From the NCBI RefSeq assembly GCF_030272615.1, contig NC_081413.1, positions 553,251,136 through 553,315,135 on the forward strand: a DNA stretch of 64,000 nucleotides. The letters are read 5' to 3'. This stretch comes from Cryptomeria japonica (taxonomy: Eukaryota > Streptophyta > Pinopsida > Cupressales > Cupressaceae). Positions 21,976 through 34,895 of the stretch are shown piece by piece. The stretch's first letter is position 1. Each line of letters begins with the position of its first letter. The notes beneath the pieces were generated by a model, which worked only from the letters and a program-made list of their open reading frames with translations, did no database searches and was not told where the DNA came from. The position numbers and the translations under genes are program-made.

Positions 21976-23790
21976 ATATTATTGTTATCATGTAAGTTAC
22001 ATATTTATTGTTATCATGCAAGCTACATAATTGTTGATATCATGCAAGTTACATTTCAAGAAGTTAGATATAATAGTCCTTCTCAATTTCAATATTAATC
22101 ACCTAGTAGTAGGTTGATACTTTCAAGTGATTCTTCATTTTCATAGAACTAGTATCATAGTTTAATTATTTACAAATAACAGTCTCTATTTCAAGTTGCA
22201 TTAGAATAATGTTCATTTAAGCTTTCATTACTATAATAGAGTTGTAATTCTTAGATAGACAACTACAAGGCAAGTTGGAAACAAAAACCTTAGCAACATT
22301 CAATATCTATGGTGCCTCTGGGCCACACTTATAAGTAATGTCGTTGTGTTGAACTACTGCACTTAACACCTAATAAAGCTACAACAACGATGTATGTGGC
22401 ATCGTCCCTATAAATCTTTGGGGAGAAATAAGGGTCATTTGGAAGTTAAAATCCAAGGGGTGGGTAATCCCCCTTGGATCAATAATCTAAAAAGATAAAT
22501 TTTTAAATGAACTTACATCCGTTCAGTTAAACCTTAGAAAAAAACCCCATTAGGGTATTGGTTGCGTGTGATGTTTTAGAATTTCCTTATCTTGATGATT
22601 TTCGGTGGATGATAATGGGTCAAGGGTGACACCGATGATAGAAAATAACACTTAGATGTTTTAGGCCACAAGCAGAAGGCCACCTTGAGCCTTTTTGCTA
22701 TAGAGCTACCATCGTGGGTAGAAACTGCAGAGAAACTATCTGGGACATTGACCCTAGAAAGGGTTGTGTAGCCACCAAACAGTTTACATTAAACCATAGT
22801 TAGAAACTAGAATTACATACTTTACGCCTTGATCCTGTGTCAAAATGGGTATGTAGGCAATCTAGGGACGAATTTGTCCCTTGTACTCAGGTGTTCGAGG
22901 ATGGGGATTAGGTTTTGGTTAAGGGTGATTTGATAGTTTTTCGAAGCTCCTTAAGTCCTTCAATCAAAGGGTACAGATGATGCCAAGTGAAATATTAAGA
23001 TTAATTCAATGCATACTTAGAAGGAATCTCGTATGGATCCGCTTGACTTCCCGAGGCTTTAGGCTGAATTTTGAGGTGAAACTCAAGCTTTTATACATAA
23101 TTATTTTTCATATACTCTTAAGGACGGTGAGCTTGGTGCATTCCTAGTAGGGGAGTGTAGTCTTTAGAGAGTGACTAAGGACCCAGATGGTCCCGATGAG
23201 TCTAAAATCTCTGGAGAGAGCATTTCCTATTCTTATAAATAAATGCCTATCCCGGATTGGATAGATGAAACCTCTTGTCCCATATGGATAGATGCCTAAC
23301 TCGTATGGTTAGATGCCTAGTCCTATATGGATAGATGCCTAATCGGTATGGTTAGATGCCCATCCCGATTGGATGGATGCCTATCTCGTTTGAATAGATG
23401 TACTTGAGTATGCGATTGAATCAATCACAAGCGAGAATAACTAAAATAAAAAAAAATCGTAGAGGTTTTTGAACTAAGTTAAGTGGGTTATTATAGTCCA
23501 CACTATGCATTCAATAAGCATTCAATGGCAAAAGATTTTGTAAATTTTGGGATAACAAATGTTTGCATGCTATTGGTGCTTTGTACTTTCCTGCTTCGAC
23601 GGGGCAAGACTTTTGTACATCTGCCATATTTCGTTTACCCCTGATGGGATGGTTGTACCCTGATGGAATTGCCAGCTATCTCGTAATAAATGAAGTACTA
23701 AAAAATTTAAAATGATACACTATGTAAAGTTTGGGGATATTATTCAATTTTTTAATAAAAATAAATAAATATAATCTTTGCAATGATTGC
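21975..23790. other. Unassigned region between Helitron and LINE
   Basis: No gene is supported. Around 22840-22920 the text GTGTCAAAATGGGTATGTAGGCAA, written here only in part, resembles words common in plant Gypsy LTRs. A decayed LTR fragment is therefore possible at about 22300-23750. I could not find paired ends. It contains the 21-bp array listed next. Confidence 0.3.
23258..23410. repeat. 21-22 bp tandem array, about 6-7 units
   Basis: Units read GGATAGATGCCTAACTCGTAT with substitutions (GGTTAGATGCC, GGATGGATGCC). They repeat every 21-22 bp, with the first unit longer and the last one partial. Confidence 0.85.
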
Positions 23791-23800
23791 TCTTCTTATT
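23791..23800 (+). repeat. Candidate LINE target duplication, left copy
   Basis: TCTTCTTATT at 23791-23800 recurs at 36688-36697, just outside the outermost LINE coding sequence. Ten base pairs fits LINE insertions. No clear poly(A) separates it from the LINE 3' end, so the boundary is probable rather than certain. Confidence 0.55.
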
Positions 23801-23879
23801 TGAAATAAAGGGGTAAAAACTTTATTGAAAATCAAACACAAGAATTACAAAGAGAACCAGGGCCCCCAAGGCCCCAGAA

Positions 23880-25689
23880 ATGAACCACAAGCCCAACCCA
23901 AGATCAACCAGTTTCATACTCATCCATGTCCTCGGCAAGAATCTTCTGCAAGTCCTGACAGTAATATGAGGAAAGATGCTTCCAACCTTCAACTTTCCGA
24001 TCACTACCATGTTTTGACACCCACTTAGCTAAACAATATGCTGCTCTATTCCACTCACGAGGAATGTGGATGAAAGACACCTGCTCCATAGACAAGCTAA
24101 TATGAAGAATCTAACGAACAATCTCTACTAACTGTCAATGAATCCCACTCACCTTCTCCTCTATCAACAAGTTCACAATAATTTGTGAATCCGATTCACA
24201 GATAACCTTCCTTCGACCCAACTCCCAAGCACACTCCAAGGCATAGAGAATTGCAAAACCCTCCATAAAATTATTAGAATGCCGCCCTTTATGAACCAAA
24301 AGGAAGAAGACCACCTCCCCCATACGATCCCTATCAACACCACCAACCCCAACAGGGCCTGGGTTACCCCTAGAGGAGCCATCGATATTAATCTTGATAA
24401 ACTCATCTCGAGGCATCCATCTTCCCATCCTTTGAACCTTCTTCAAAGTACGTCTACCTCTCCTGACACAAGCTGAGGCAGGAGACAACTCTTGCAATCC
24501 CAACCTACTCACAATATCCATCTCATCTCTATTCAGAGGAAAATGCACCTCACATTTAGCTTCCACTATCTCCCGAATCATAACAATGATTCTATTCCAC
24601 ACTTGCTGAACCACCAGTCTGACCTCACGAAAGATCCTCCTGTTCCTCTCGAGCCAGATCTGCCACAATATGAAAATGGGCCCAATGTACCAGATAGTCT
24701 GGAGGAAGGAGGAGAAGTTAGGAGGTTTGCCTAAACTGCTCCAAAACTCCACCAGAGAATCCACGTGAACACAAGGATGCTTCCACATCCCCACCAATAG
24801 TGCCAAATAAGCATAGAGAAGGGGCATATGAAGAACAAGTGTGAGGAGTCTTCCTCCCCATTACCGCATAAAGCACAAATGGAAGCCCCCAAAAATCCCT
24901 GCTTGCGAATATTGTCCCAAGCTAGGCATCTGTTCAAAGCCAAAGTCCAAGCGAAGCAGTTACACTTCGGCCAAGAAAGATTATTCCACACTTGTTTCCA
25001 CCAGAGCACCTATCTTCCCTCAAGTCTTCGGTTCAACTGTTCCCGGTATCCACTAGCTATAGTAAAGACACCCTTGGGATTTGGAAACCAAGCAAGTCCA
25101 TCCCTACCATTGAGTGAACTACAGTCTCTATTCGCTAGAATGCCATGCAACTTCGCACACTCTTCCTCCATCCCAACAACTGGCCACTCATTAGGAGCCT
25201 TCCACTGTTCCATCTCCAGCCGCCCACACCTATACATAGCCTTGAAGTCACTCACCCTAGACCACCCTGCCTCCAAAAACCTCTGGCAAAGATTCCCAAG
25301 GTTGGGAAACTGGTCCAGGATGGGGGGTAACCATCCCAAGAGTCGTTCCAGAATAGGGCCTCTTCCCCCCTCCTGCAAATCTAGAAGAGACCTTTATTAA
25401 TAAGAGAAGCCCCCTTCTTAAGATTACTCAAAATCGTTGAGCCTTTTCCCTCAAGCGGATATCTTGGAATTTCCTCTATCGGGATCCTGTGCATATATGT
25501 GTAGGCCAAAATCCTAGCCCAGCCATGATCTTGCTCAGCACACCACCTCTAGTACAATTTAGCCGCTAGAGCCTCCCCAAATAAAATAGATTTCCTTGAA
25601 CCAAGCCCCCCCGACTGCTTCGGGCTACACACCAAATCCCAATTGACAAGACTCCATTTAGAGGAGGAAAGATTGCTTGCCCATAAGAA
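23880..25689 (-). pseudogene. LINE ORF2, 3' part: zf-RVT and RNase H
   Basis: It continues ORF2 left of the Copia element. The zf-RVT region (FAWTLALNRCLAW, CALCGNGEEDSSHLFFICP) is at about 25000-24750. The RNase H domain (INIDGSSRGNPGPVGVGG, then CESDSQIIVNLL) is at about 24390-24160, and the last motif IPREWNRAAYCLAKW is near 24070-24020. Frameshifts lie near 25009, 24830 and 24130. Confidence 0.85.
25685..25689 (+). repeat. Target site duplication AAGAA, left copy (Copia)
   Basis: AAGAA abuts the left LTR and recurs at 32393-32397 after the right LTR. Confidence 0.92.
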
Positions 25690-26750
25690 TGTTAGGTCTC
25701 GGGGACAACTGAGAGGAGGTGGGGGTGAATCAGTTGTCAAAAACTTTAAACGAAAAACAACTTAATCAATTACTGCTTTAATACCGATGAGACAGTCTGT
25801 TATACCAGTGGACAGATTTACCAGATAAATGCAATACCGATAAAGATTAATGTATGAAACCAAAACATAAAATCATCCACAACACATGACACCAATATTT
25901 GTATGTGGAAACCATGTAAGGGGAAAAACCACGGTGGGAAACCTTACCCATAATCAAATGATACTACTGCAGATAGTAAGTGTACATAAATGGGGTCTGC
26001 ACATGCAGAAAGGCCAAGCACCTAGAGCTCATTGCTCAAACACAAATGGGAGTCACACTGACTACAATTTGGATGGTTAAATCCAATAAGAATGTACTAC
26101 TTGAAATAGCATCTTCATGTGCTGGATTCAGTATCGGTGTAATGCTAATATGCCTTCACAAAACCCTAGCTTCACCTTCAAATGATGTCTTCATGTATAG
26201 CTTTGTTTAATCTTGTATATCTCTTCACAATATACCTTCTTCGCATTCCACATTTGATCTTACAATTAAGATCTTACATTTATACCATAACCTGAGACCA
26301 ATTTTAGTAGGTCAGCTCTACAAGATATTACAATAAAAACATTTTACAAACAATATAATATCCGATGCAATAATCGATTAAACATGTCAGCTTAATGCAT
26401 TTACAATATTAATTAATAATCTCCATAGTGTGCCATGCTAATCTGGAAAAGATAAACCTACCGGTGTAACCCTGGATAACCTTGGACCTATTTGCTGGTA
26501 AAAGCAAATATGCAAATATGAATATACCAATGACCAATCTTCCAAGATAAGATGTCCAAATGATGTCTTCGACATTACTAAGTGTCTTCCATACCATTCC
26601 AAGTGTCGGTGATCATTATGTCCTGCTGGTGTACCATATACCAATAACTGTGCACTGGTTACGTGCTTGCCGGTGAATGTTTGCTGGATCTCCAAAAGTG
26701 CTTTTGGTAAGTGTTGACATCAATGACAAAACCATACCAAAATACCAACA
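25690..26750 (-). repeat. Copia 3' LTR
   Basis: TGTTAGGTC to ACCAACA in plus orientation. It pairs with 31331-32392. Confidence 0.93.
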
Positions 26751-27070
26751 ATCTCCCCCTTTGGCATTGATGGCATCAAAAGATGGAAAAACCATCAAAG
26801 TGCCAAAACAGAAATGCCAAGTACCAAAAACCAACAATCTCCAAAAAGATCATAACCAGAAATCAAAATCTCTCCTAAATAACAATCTCTCCCCCTTGGA
26901 GCAACATGTGATTTCCAAAGTTTTCCCATACCAATCTTTTCTCAAAAGATAATGTGTTTTTCCATAGATATATCTCCCCCTTTGACATCAAATGCCAAAG
27001 TTACAACATACCAATTGTTTTATACAAAATACCAGCCAATTTTACTATACCAACTACTCCCCCTGAGAAG
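26751..27070 (-). other. Polypurine tract and three similar purine runs
   Basis: Adjacent to the 3' LTR the minus strand reads CCAAAGGGGGAGAT (26751-26764), the expected plus-strand primer. Further AGGGGGAGA-type runs occur near 26888, 26972 and 27057. The region between RNase H and the LTR is non-coding. Confidence 0.8.
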
Positions 27071-27176
27071 TAGCTTCCTCATCAAAGTCGGAGTAAGAAT
27101 ATATCTCTGTTAATTCTGTCGGTTGATGACAGACATCAACTTTCTAAGTGTCTACCGGTGGGGATATGACCCCAAG

Positions 27177-29363
27177 CTATTCTCTAAGATATTCAAAGGT
27201 CTCCTTAGGCAAAAGTTTAGTGAAAATATCTGCAAGTTGTTCTTTAGTATTTACATAAACCAGTTGTATTTCTTTTGCTTCAACTTTTTCCCTTAGAAAA
27301 TTCAGTTTGATAGAGACATGTTTTGTTTTAGAATGTAATACCGGATTCTTAGATATATCAATTGTTGTTGTGTTATCACAATAGATAGTTATAAGTTCTT
27401 TGCATTTTACCTTCAAGTCTTTCAGCATTTGTTTAAGCCAAATTACCTGTGTACAGTTAGTTGCTGCTGCAACATATTCTGATTCTGCTGTTGATAAAGA
27501 TGTACAACTCTGTTTCTTACTCAACCAAGAAACTAATATGTTTCCAAGAAAAAATGCTCCTCTGGTGGTGCTTTTTCTGTCATCAATGTCTCCTACCCAA
27601 TTTGCATCTGTGTATGCACATAATTCAAAGTTTTCATCTCTAGGATACCATAAACCAAGATTTGGGGTGCCTTGTGAGTACCGAAAAATCCTTTTTACTG
27701 TTGATTCATGATTTTCTCTGGGATTACTCTGAAATCTTGAAACAATACACACTGCATTCATGATATCAGGTCTTGTTTGTGTTAAATGCAGTAAACCTCC
27801 TATCATAGATTTGTACCTTGTTGGATTAACTGGTGTAGATTCATCTCTTAAAGATAGTTTGTCATTTGTAGTCATAGGTGTGCTTACCGGCTTAGAGTTT
27901 TCCATCCCAAATTTCTTGAGTAACTCCTTTAAGTATTTTGATTGACTCAAAAATATACCTTTTTCAGTTTGTGAAATCTGCAATCCTAAAAAGAATCTTA
28001 CTTCACCAATCATAGACATTTCAAATTCTTGCTGCATTTTGATAGAAAAGTCTTTACACAATCCATCTTCTCCTCCAAAAACTATATCATCAACAAAAAC
28101 TTCAATAGCCAAGATGTCATTATTAGTCACTTTATAGTATAAGTTACTGTCAGCATTACCTTTAGAAAAACCAATTTTCAAAAGATACTTATCCAATCTT
28201 GCATACCAAGCTCTTGGAGCTTGCTTCAATCCATATAAAGCTTTCCTTGACCTACAAACCATATCTTTGTCATTTGTCAAAGAAAATCCATCAGGTTGTT
28301 CAATATAGACTTCCTCTTCAAGATTTCCATTCAAAAATGCACATTTATTATCCATCTGATATACTTTGTAGTTCTTATGTGCTGCAAAAGCCAAAAATAA
28401 TTTAACTGCCTCAATTCTAGCTACCGGTGCAAAGGTTTCATTGTAGTCAATTCCTTCTTTCTGAGAATATCCCTTACACACTAGTTTTGCTTTATTTCTG
28501 ATAACTTTACCATCTTCATTAAGTTTGTTTCTGAATACCCATTTGGTTCCAATCACATTTTTATCTTTAGGCCAGAGAACTAATGTCCAAGTATTGTTTT
28601 TCTCAATTTGTTCTAATTCATCTTCCATAGCTTTAGTCCAATACTTATCTTCACATGCCTCATTAACTGATGATGGTTCAATTTGAGAAATAAGACATAC
28701 CTCTTCATTTTCCAATCTTCCTCTTGTCATAACTCCTTTGTATTTGTTTCCAATTATTTGATCTTCAGAATAATTCAATCTTATATACCAGGGTGTCTTT
28801 GTTTGTTGTTGTTCCTCAATCACAGTGGAATTTTCAGATGATACCGGTGTAATTGGATCTTCACTTTGTACCGGTGGATTCAGTGTAGGTTCATTTATTA
28901 GAATTTTTGTTGCCGGTTTAGAATCTATGTACCTTGAAGTTCCTCTGAATTGTTCATCAATCTTTACATTTGTACTTTCAACAATTTTCTACAATCTCTT
29001 GTTAAAACATCTATATGCTTTACTCTTAGATGAATAACCAAGAAATATACCTTCATCACTTCTAGGATCAAATTTCTCAATTCTCTCATCTCTTCTAATA
29101 TAACATTTGCTTCCAAATATTCTGAAATATTTAAGAGTAGGAGTGATACCAAACCATAGTTCATGAGTCTTATCGGTTTCACCTTTGATGTGAACTTTGT
29201 TGAATGTATAGACCGCTATACTGACTACTTCTCTCCAATACACGTGGTAAATTTGCTTCTGATAACATACTTCTTGTTGCATCCAAGATAGTTCTATTTT
29301 TCCTTTCAACAACTCCATTTTGTTGAGGTGTCCGGGGTGTTGATAGTTGTCTTCTAATTCCAT
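27177..29363 (-). pseudogene. Copia integrase C-terminus, reverse transcriptase and RNase H
   Basis: In one minus frame the integrase end (RTPQQNGVVERKNRT lies just upstream; ELWFGITPTLKYFRIFGSKC here) runs to a stop at 28989. An uninterrupted 548-residue segment from 28823 to 27177 follows. RT motifs: [34 protein letters not shown] and VFVDDIVFG. RNase [34 protein letters not shown]. It ends [14 protein letters not shown]. The RT-RNase H part alone would still be translatable. Confidence 0.92.
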
Positions 29364-31274
29364 TCACTTCACAAAATGTATTAAACTTTTTAGATGTGAA
29401 TTCTCCTCCTTGATCTGATCTTAAACACTTAATTTTCTTACTGGTTTCATTTTCAACCATTGCTTTGAACGGTTTAAATTTTCCAAGTGCTTCTGATTTT
29501 TCTCTGAGAAAAGTAACCCAACACATTCTAGAATAGTCATCAATGATTAGCATGAAATATCTATCACCTTGTAAGCTTTTAGTTCTAGCTGGACCACATA
29601 AACCAGTGTGAATTAAATCAAGAGCATTATTTGATTTTTCAGGAATACTTTTGAAACTAGCTCTAACTTGTTTTCCAAATTGACATTCCTTACATATTGT
29701 ATTCTGAGGTTTGACAATCTTAGGTAAATCTCTAACTGCCTTAGTAGTACTGATCTTTACCATGCAATCAAAGTTTACATGACAGAGTCTCTTATGCCAT
29801 AACCAACTTTCATCTATATGTGCAATCAAGCATGTCTTTTCACTGTTATTCAAATGAAAGATATTACCTCTAGTCTGGTTACCGGTTGCAATTTCTAAGC
29901 CAGTTCTGTTCATGATTTTGCATTTTCCATTCTTAAATTGTAACTGAAATCCTTTCTCAACTAATTGACCAACACTCAAAAGATTATGTTTTAAACCTTC
30001 AACATAGTAGACATTGTCAGTGTTATGTTTACCATTAAGAGATATTGAACCCTTACCTCTGATTTGACAAGCTTTGTCATCTCCAAATCTTACTAAGCCG
30101 CCATTGTATTCTTGAAAGTTTAAGAATTTACCTATATCACTTGTCATATGATGTGAGCATCCAGAGTCAATTATCCATTCATCTTTTACCTCAATTTTAG
30201 CTGCCAAGGCCTGTTCTACCGGTTGCACTGTAGGTGCCGGTTGATCTTCTGCTATAGCAACAAAAACCCATCCATTGTCTGCCGGATCTTCCTCAGAATC
30301 ATCAGTCACTCCTTCATCAGCTACATAACAAGATTTGTCCTTATTTTTCTTGAATTTGTATCTTTGATATTCAGGGTTAGGTTTGTATGTCCTTCTAGCT
30401 TCTTCTCTTAGTCTAGCATGTCTATCAGGGCATCTTGAAGCCATATGACTAATCTTATTACAGTTAAAACATTCAAAGGGTGCTTTACCTTCATACTTAC
30501 TTCCAACTGGACCTTTAGGCATATTTCTTGCAAATAGTGCTTTAAGTTATTTCCTACTTTCTTCAAGTTCTCTTGCATAAAAGGCTTTCCAATCAGATTT
30601 CTCAAATGATGATGCAAATGATGTTGATGCTTTGAAAGCTAAATTTGTCTTTATAGTAGCAACATGACCAAATTTCTCAATTTCAAAGGCTGAAAGTTTT
30701 TCAATCAGTGTATCCTTGGTTACTGATGTATTAGGCATTGTTCTTAATTCATTTATAACAGTAACCTTCATTTTGTATGCTGGTGGCAATCCTCTTAAAA
30801 CTTTTGAAACAATTTCATCTTCACTTAGAGTTCCTCCACAACATTTTATACCTAGAACAATTTCATTTACTCTTTCCATAAAAGCAAAAATTATTCATCT
30901 TCTTCCATTTTCAGATTTTCATACCTGACCCGGAAGCTTTCAAGTTTTGCAATTTTGACTGTGGAATCTCCTTCATTCAGTGTTTCCAAATGATCCCAAA
31001 TAGCTTTAGCAATAGACCTATCTGATAGTCCCATGATCTGCTGATCTGATAATGCACTCAAAAGTGCTTCTCTTGCTTTGCAATCATTTTCCTTATCTTT
31101 TGTCAAGTTAGGTGGATTAGGTTGACTTTGAGTAGGAGCAATATAACCATTCTTTGTAACATCCCAGATGTCCTTTCCAATGCAATTTAGATGTGTCTCC
31201 ATTCTGATCTTCCATATCCCATAGTTGGTTCCAACAAGTTTAGGACTGTCCTTCCTGAAATAATTAGTAGACAT
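29245..31274 (-). pseudogene. Copia gag, protease and integrase core
   Basis: Gag starts at 31274 (MSTNYFRKDSPKL, then GTNYGIWKIRMETHL). A one-base loss near 30890 shifts the frame (MEEDE then FMERVNEIV), and one stop lies at about 30547. The knuckle CFNCNKISHMASRC is near 30475-30440. Protease has WIIDSGCSHHMT near 30180-30145. Integrase has HKRLCHVNF, CKECQFG, the D,D,E motifs in IDDYSRMCW, LRSDQGGEF and NGVVERK, and another frameshift near 29245. Confidence 0.9.
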
Positions 31275-31314
31275 TGGATCTCCTCAAGTTGTTAAACTTC
31301 TGCAAAAGAGGACT

Positions 31315-31328
31315 TGGCTCTGATACCA
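31315..31328 (-). other. Copia primer-binding site, initiator tRNA-Met
   Basis: On the minus strand TGGTATCAGAGCCA follows the 5' LTR after two bases. This is the standard initiator-Met complement. Confidence 0.95.
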
Positions 31329-31330
31329 AT

Positions 31331-32392
31331 TGTTAGGTCCCGGGGACAATTGAGAGAGGGGGGGGGGTGAATTAGTTGTCAAAAACTTTAAACCAAAAAC
31401 AACTTAATCAATTATTGCTTTAATACTGGTGAGACAGTCTGTTATACCGGTGGACAGATTTACCAGATAAATGCAATACCGGTAAAGATTAATGTATGAA
31501 ACCAAAACATAAAATCATCTACAACACATGACACCAATATTTGTACGTGGAAACCTTGTAAGGGGAAAAACCACGGTGGGAAACCTTGCCCACAACCAAA
31601 TGATACTACTACAAATAGTAAGTGTACATAAATGGAGTCTGCACATGCAGAAAGGCCAAGCGCCTAGAGCTCACTGCTCAAACACAAATGGGAGTCACAC
31701 TGACTACAATTTGGATGGTTAAATCCAATAAGAATGTATTGCTTGAAATAGCATCTTCATATGCTGGATTCAGTACTGGTGTAATGCTAATATGCCTTCA
31801 CAAAACCATAGCTTCACCTTCAAATGATGTCTTCATGTATAGCTCTGCTTAATCTCGCATATCTCTTCACAATATACCTTCTTTGCATTCCACATTTGAT
31901 CTTACAATTAAGATCTTACATTTATACCATAACCTAAGACCAATTTTAGTAGCTCGGCTCTACAAGATATTACAATAAAAACATTTTACAAACAATATAA
32001 TATCCGATGCAATAACTGATTGAACATGTCGGCTTAATGCATTTACAACATTAATTAATTATCTCCATAGCGTGCCATGCTGATCTGGAAAAGATAAACC
32101 TGTCGGTGTAACCCTGGATAACCCTGGACCTATTTGCCGGTAAAAGCAAATATGCAAATATGAATATACCAATGACCAATCTTCCAAGATAAGATGTCCA
32201 CACAATGTCTTCGACATTACCAAGTGTCTTCCATGCCATTCCAAGTGCCGGTGATCATTATGTCTTGCCGGTGTACCATATACCAGTAATTGTGCACTGG
32301 TTACTTGCTTGCCGGTGAATGTTTGTTGGATCTCCAAAAGTGCTTTTAGTAGGTGTTGACATCAATGACAAAACCATACCAAAATACCAACA
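31331..32392 (-). repeat. Copia 5' LTR
   Basis: It matches 25690-26750. Its plus-strand limits are TGTTAGGTCC and ACCAACA. It is rich in CCGG words, many of which are changed in the other LTR. Confidence 0.93.
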
Positions 32393-34895
32393 AAGAATTG
32401 CTTTGCTAGAGAGTCTAATCCCTTCAAGAACCACTTAGGAGCCACTTGAAGCATACATCGATAAATCGGAAGAGCCTAAACCACCAATTGAATCAGCTGA
32501 ACCCTCCCATCAAAGGATAACCATCTATTAGTCCAGCGATCAACCTTCATGTGAAATTTATCCAAGATTCCCTAGGAGGGTTACTAGGAGAAATAGGAAT
32601 ACCCAAATAAGTCAAGGGCAAAGAGCCAACTTGGAATCTCAAGATAAGAGCAATCCTCCTTTGAATAGAACCAGGAGTGTTGAAGAAGAGGATATAAGAT
32701 TTATCCTCATTGATCATCTGGCCCGAAGCTACAAGATAAACATCCAAAACCTTTCTCAGATTAGTGGCCTCTTTGATTCGAGAAAGTCCCATAAGGGTCG
32801 TGTCATCAACAAACTGCAAACGAGACTACGACTGCAAGTCAATACCCCAACTCCATCCCTGAATAAAACCCAGACCCACATTATGCTTAATCAACCTCCC
32901 CAGACCCTCAGCCAAAATAATGAATAGGTAAGGGGATAGGGGGTCTCCCTAGCGAAGACCCCTAGAAGCACCAAACAGCTCAGTATGATCTCCATTGATT
33001 AGCACTAAGAAAGATGTAGATGTAACACAACTCATGACGCATTGGATCCATTCGTCAAAAAAGCCAAACGCCTTGAGAATCTTCCGGAGGAAGGACCAAT
33101 GAACTCTAGCGTAAGCCTTAACCATATCCAACTTAATAAACATAGCTTGTTCCTTGGAAATTGCCATAGAGTGAATGGTCTATGTAGCAATGACCACCCC
33201 GTCCAGGATTTGACCCCTTCCACAAACCCACTCTGCTCCTCAGATATAACATCTCCCAAACACTTTTTCAACCTATCCACTATCAGCTTAGAGATGATCT
33301 TGTAAATCACATTGTAGAGAGAGATAGGTCAGAATTGGCCTAACCAGTCAGCCCCAACACACTTGGGGATAAGTGCATTAAAAGTCGCATTCAAAGCCCA
33401 AAGCATCTGCTTATTCCTCTGGGACTTCTGAACTACTTTCCATAAATCCAGTTTGATAATATCCCATAAATCTTGAAAGAATTAAACCGGGAACCCATCC
33501 GGTCTAGGAGCCTTTCCCTTTCTCATGTTAAAAACAATCCTCTCTAGTTCATCCAGCGAAATGGGCCCCAAAAGTTGCTCATTCATCTCCCTAGTACCTA
33601 GAGAAGGGATGCAATCGATAACTTGATTCTCCTCCATTGATTCCCCCTGAGAATCCTCCTTGAAGAGGGACCTAAAATAATGTAAAGACTCCCTAAAGAT
33701 CTCCTACAAGGATAAAAGCTGCTCACCTCTATCATTAACCAGAATAGGAATGGCATTTCCATGTCTTCTTGCTTTCACTGAGTTGAAGAAGAAGGCAGTG
33801 TTCTTATCCCCCTCTTGAAGCCAATCAATACGAGCTCTTTGTTTCCCGTATATTTCCTCCCTAAGCTCCCATTCCTCTAAAGCCTTGACAACCTTGTCTT
33901 CCTCCCTAAGTAGGGCTTCAGACAAACCATGGTCTCTGATGTCACTGGTGATGCTATTCAACACTATCTGAGCAACTTTCTTAGCATGAAAAATATTCCT
34001 GAATCCTTGATGGTTCCATTGTTTAAGCTGAAACTTAACAAATTGCAACTACTTGGCAAAAGTGTACATAGCAGTGCCAGAGGCAAGCCTCCCTTTCCTC
34101 CACCAATCTGCTACAAGAGTCTGCAAAGCAAGATCCCGAAGCCACATAAGTTGGAATTTGAAAGAAGGAGAGTGAGCGACCCGAGCAGAAGAAGAAACCA
34201 ACTTGATGGGCCAGTGGTCGGACCCCTCGAGTCAAGAATCTCTAAGCTTGTGGACCACTCCCCACCAATCCAAAAACTAGAAACCAGAAAATGATCCATC
34301 CTTTCCACAATCCAATACTCCCCTACCCTCCTATTGTTCCAGGTGAACAGACCATTACTAGGCTTAATGTCAACAAGATGCAACAAAGCTATATTATCTC
34401 GAAAAAGGAGAGACAAAGGTTCTAACCGTATAACACCCCCTTCTTCTCACTCAACTTAAGGATGGCATTGAAATCGCCCGCCATAATCCAAGGATGAAAA
34501 GGGACCAACCTTCGCATACAAGAAATATGGGACCATAAGTTATGCTTACCCTAAAGATCAGTGGGGCCATAGATATTAGTAACCAAGATATATTCCCCAG
34601 TCTAAAGACTAGAGACAACCCCAGATAACGAAGATCTGGAGGTCACCCACCAGACATGGCGAATCCTTAGAGGGTTCCAAAGATAAGCCACCCCTCTCAA
34701 GGAGCCCACAGCCCCAATACATTGACAATGGCATCTCCCCCGAAGCTTTGGCACCAAATCCATCATACTTTCCACATAAAGTTTTGTCTCCTGCAAAAAT
34801 AGGATATCAGGAGAATGGCTTCTTATCAACTCCCAGACAACTTTTTGTCTAGGGCGATTGTTCAAGCCCCTCACATTCCATGATAAAATAATCAT
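32393..34895 (-). pseudogene. LINE ORF2, 5' part: AP endonuclease and reverse transcriptase
   Basis: It starts ATG at 34895 with ILSWNVRGLNN and ILFLQETKL, the endonuclease signature that nicks target DNA. The RT follows in shifted frames: IISKLIVDRLKKCL and ISEEQSGFVEG near 33300-33220, and QFVDDTTL near 32815, where FxDD holds the catalytic aspartates. At least four frame changes and several stops occur. The frame is cut at 32393 by the Copia LTR. Confidence 0.85.

Larger units (their letters stand above)
25690..32392 (-). mobile_element. Ty1/Copia LTR retrotransposon, 6.7 kb, inside the LINE
   Basis: LTRs of about 1,061 bp begin TGTTAGGTC and end ACCAACA. The tRNA-iMet primer-binding site and polypurine tract place transcription on the minus strand. 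Domain order gag, protease, integrase, RT, RNase H is the Copia order. TSD AAGAA matches on both sides. By eye the LTRs differ by about 5-6%. Only a few lesions break the coding region. Confidence 0.95.

Noticed and set aside
23258..23410. CRISPR array
   Set aside because: Units are contiguous without unique spacers, and the DNA is plant nuclear.
22300..23750. Solo LTR of a further Gypsy element
   Set aside because: Some LTR-like words, but I could not find matching TG..CA ends or a target duplication.
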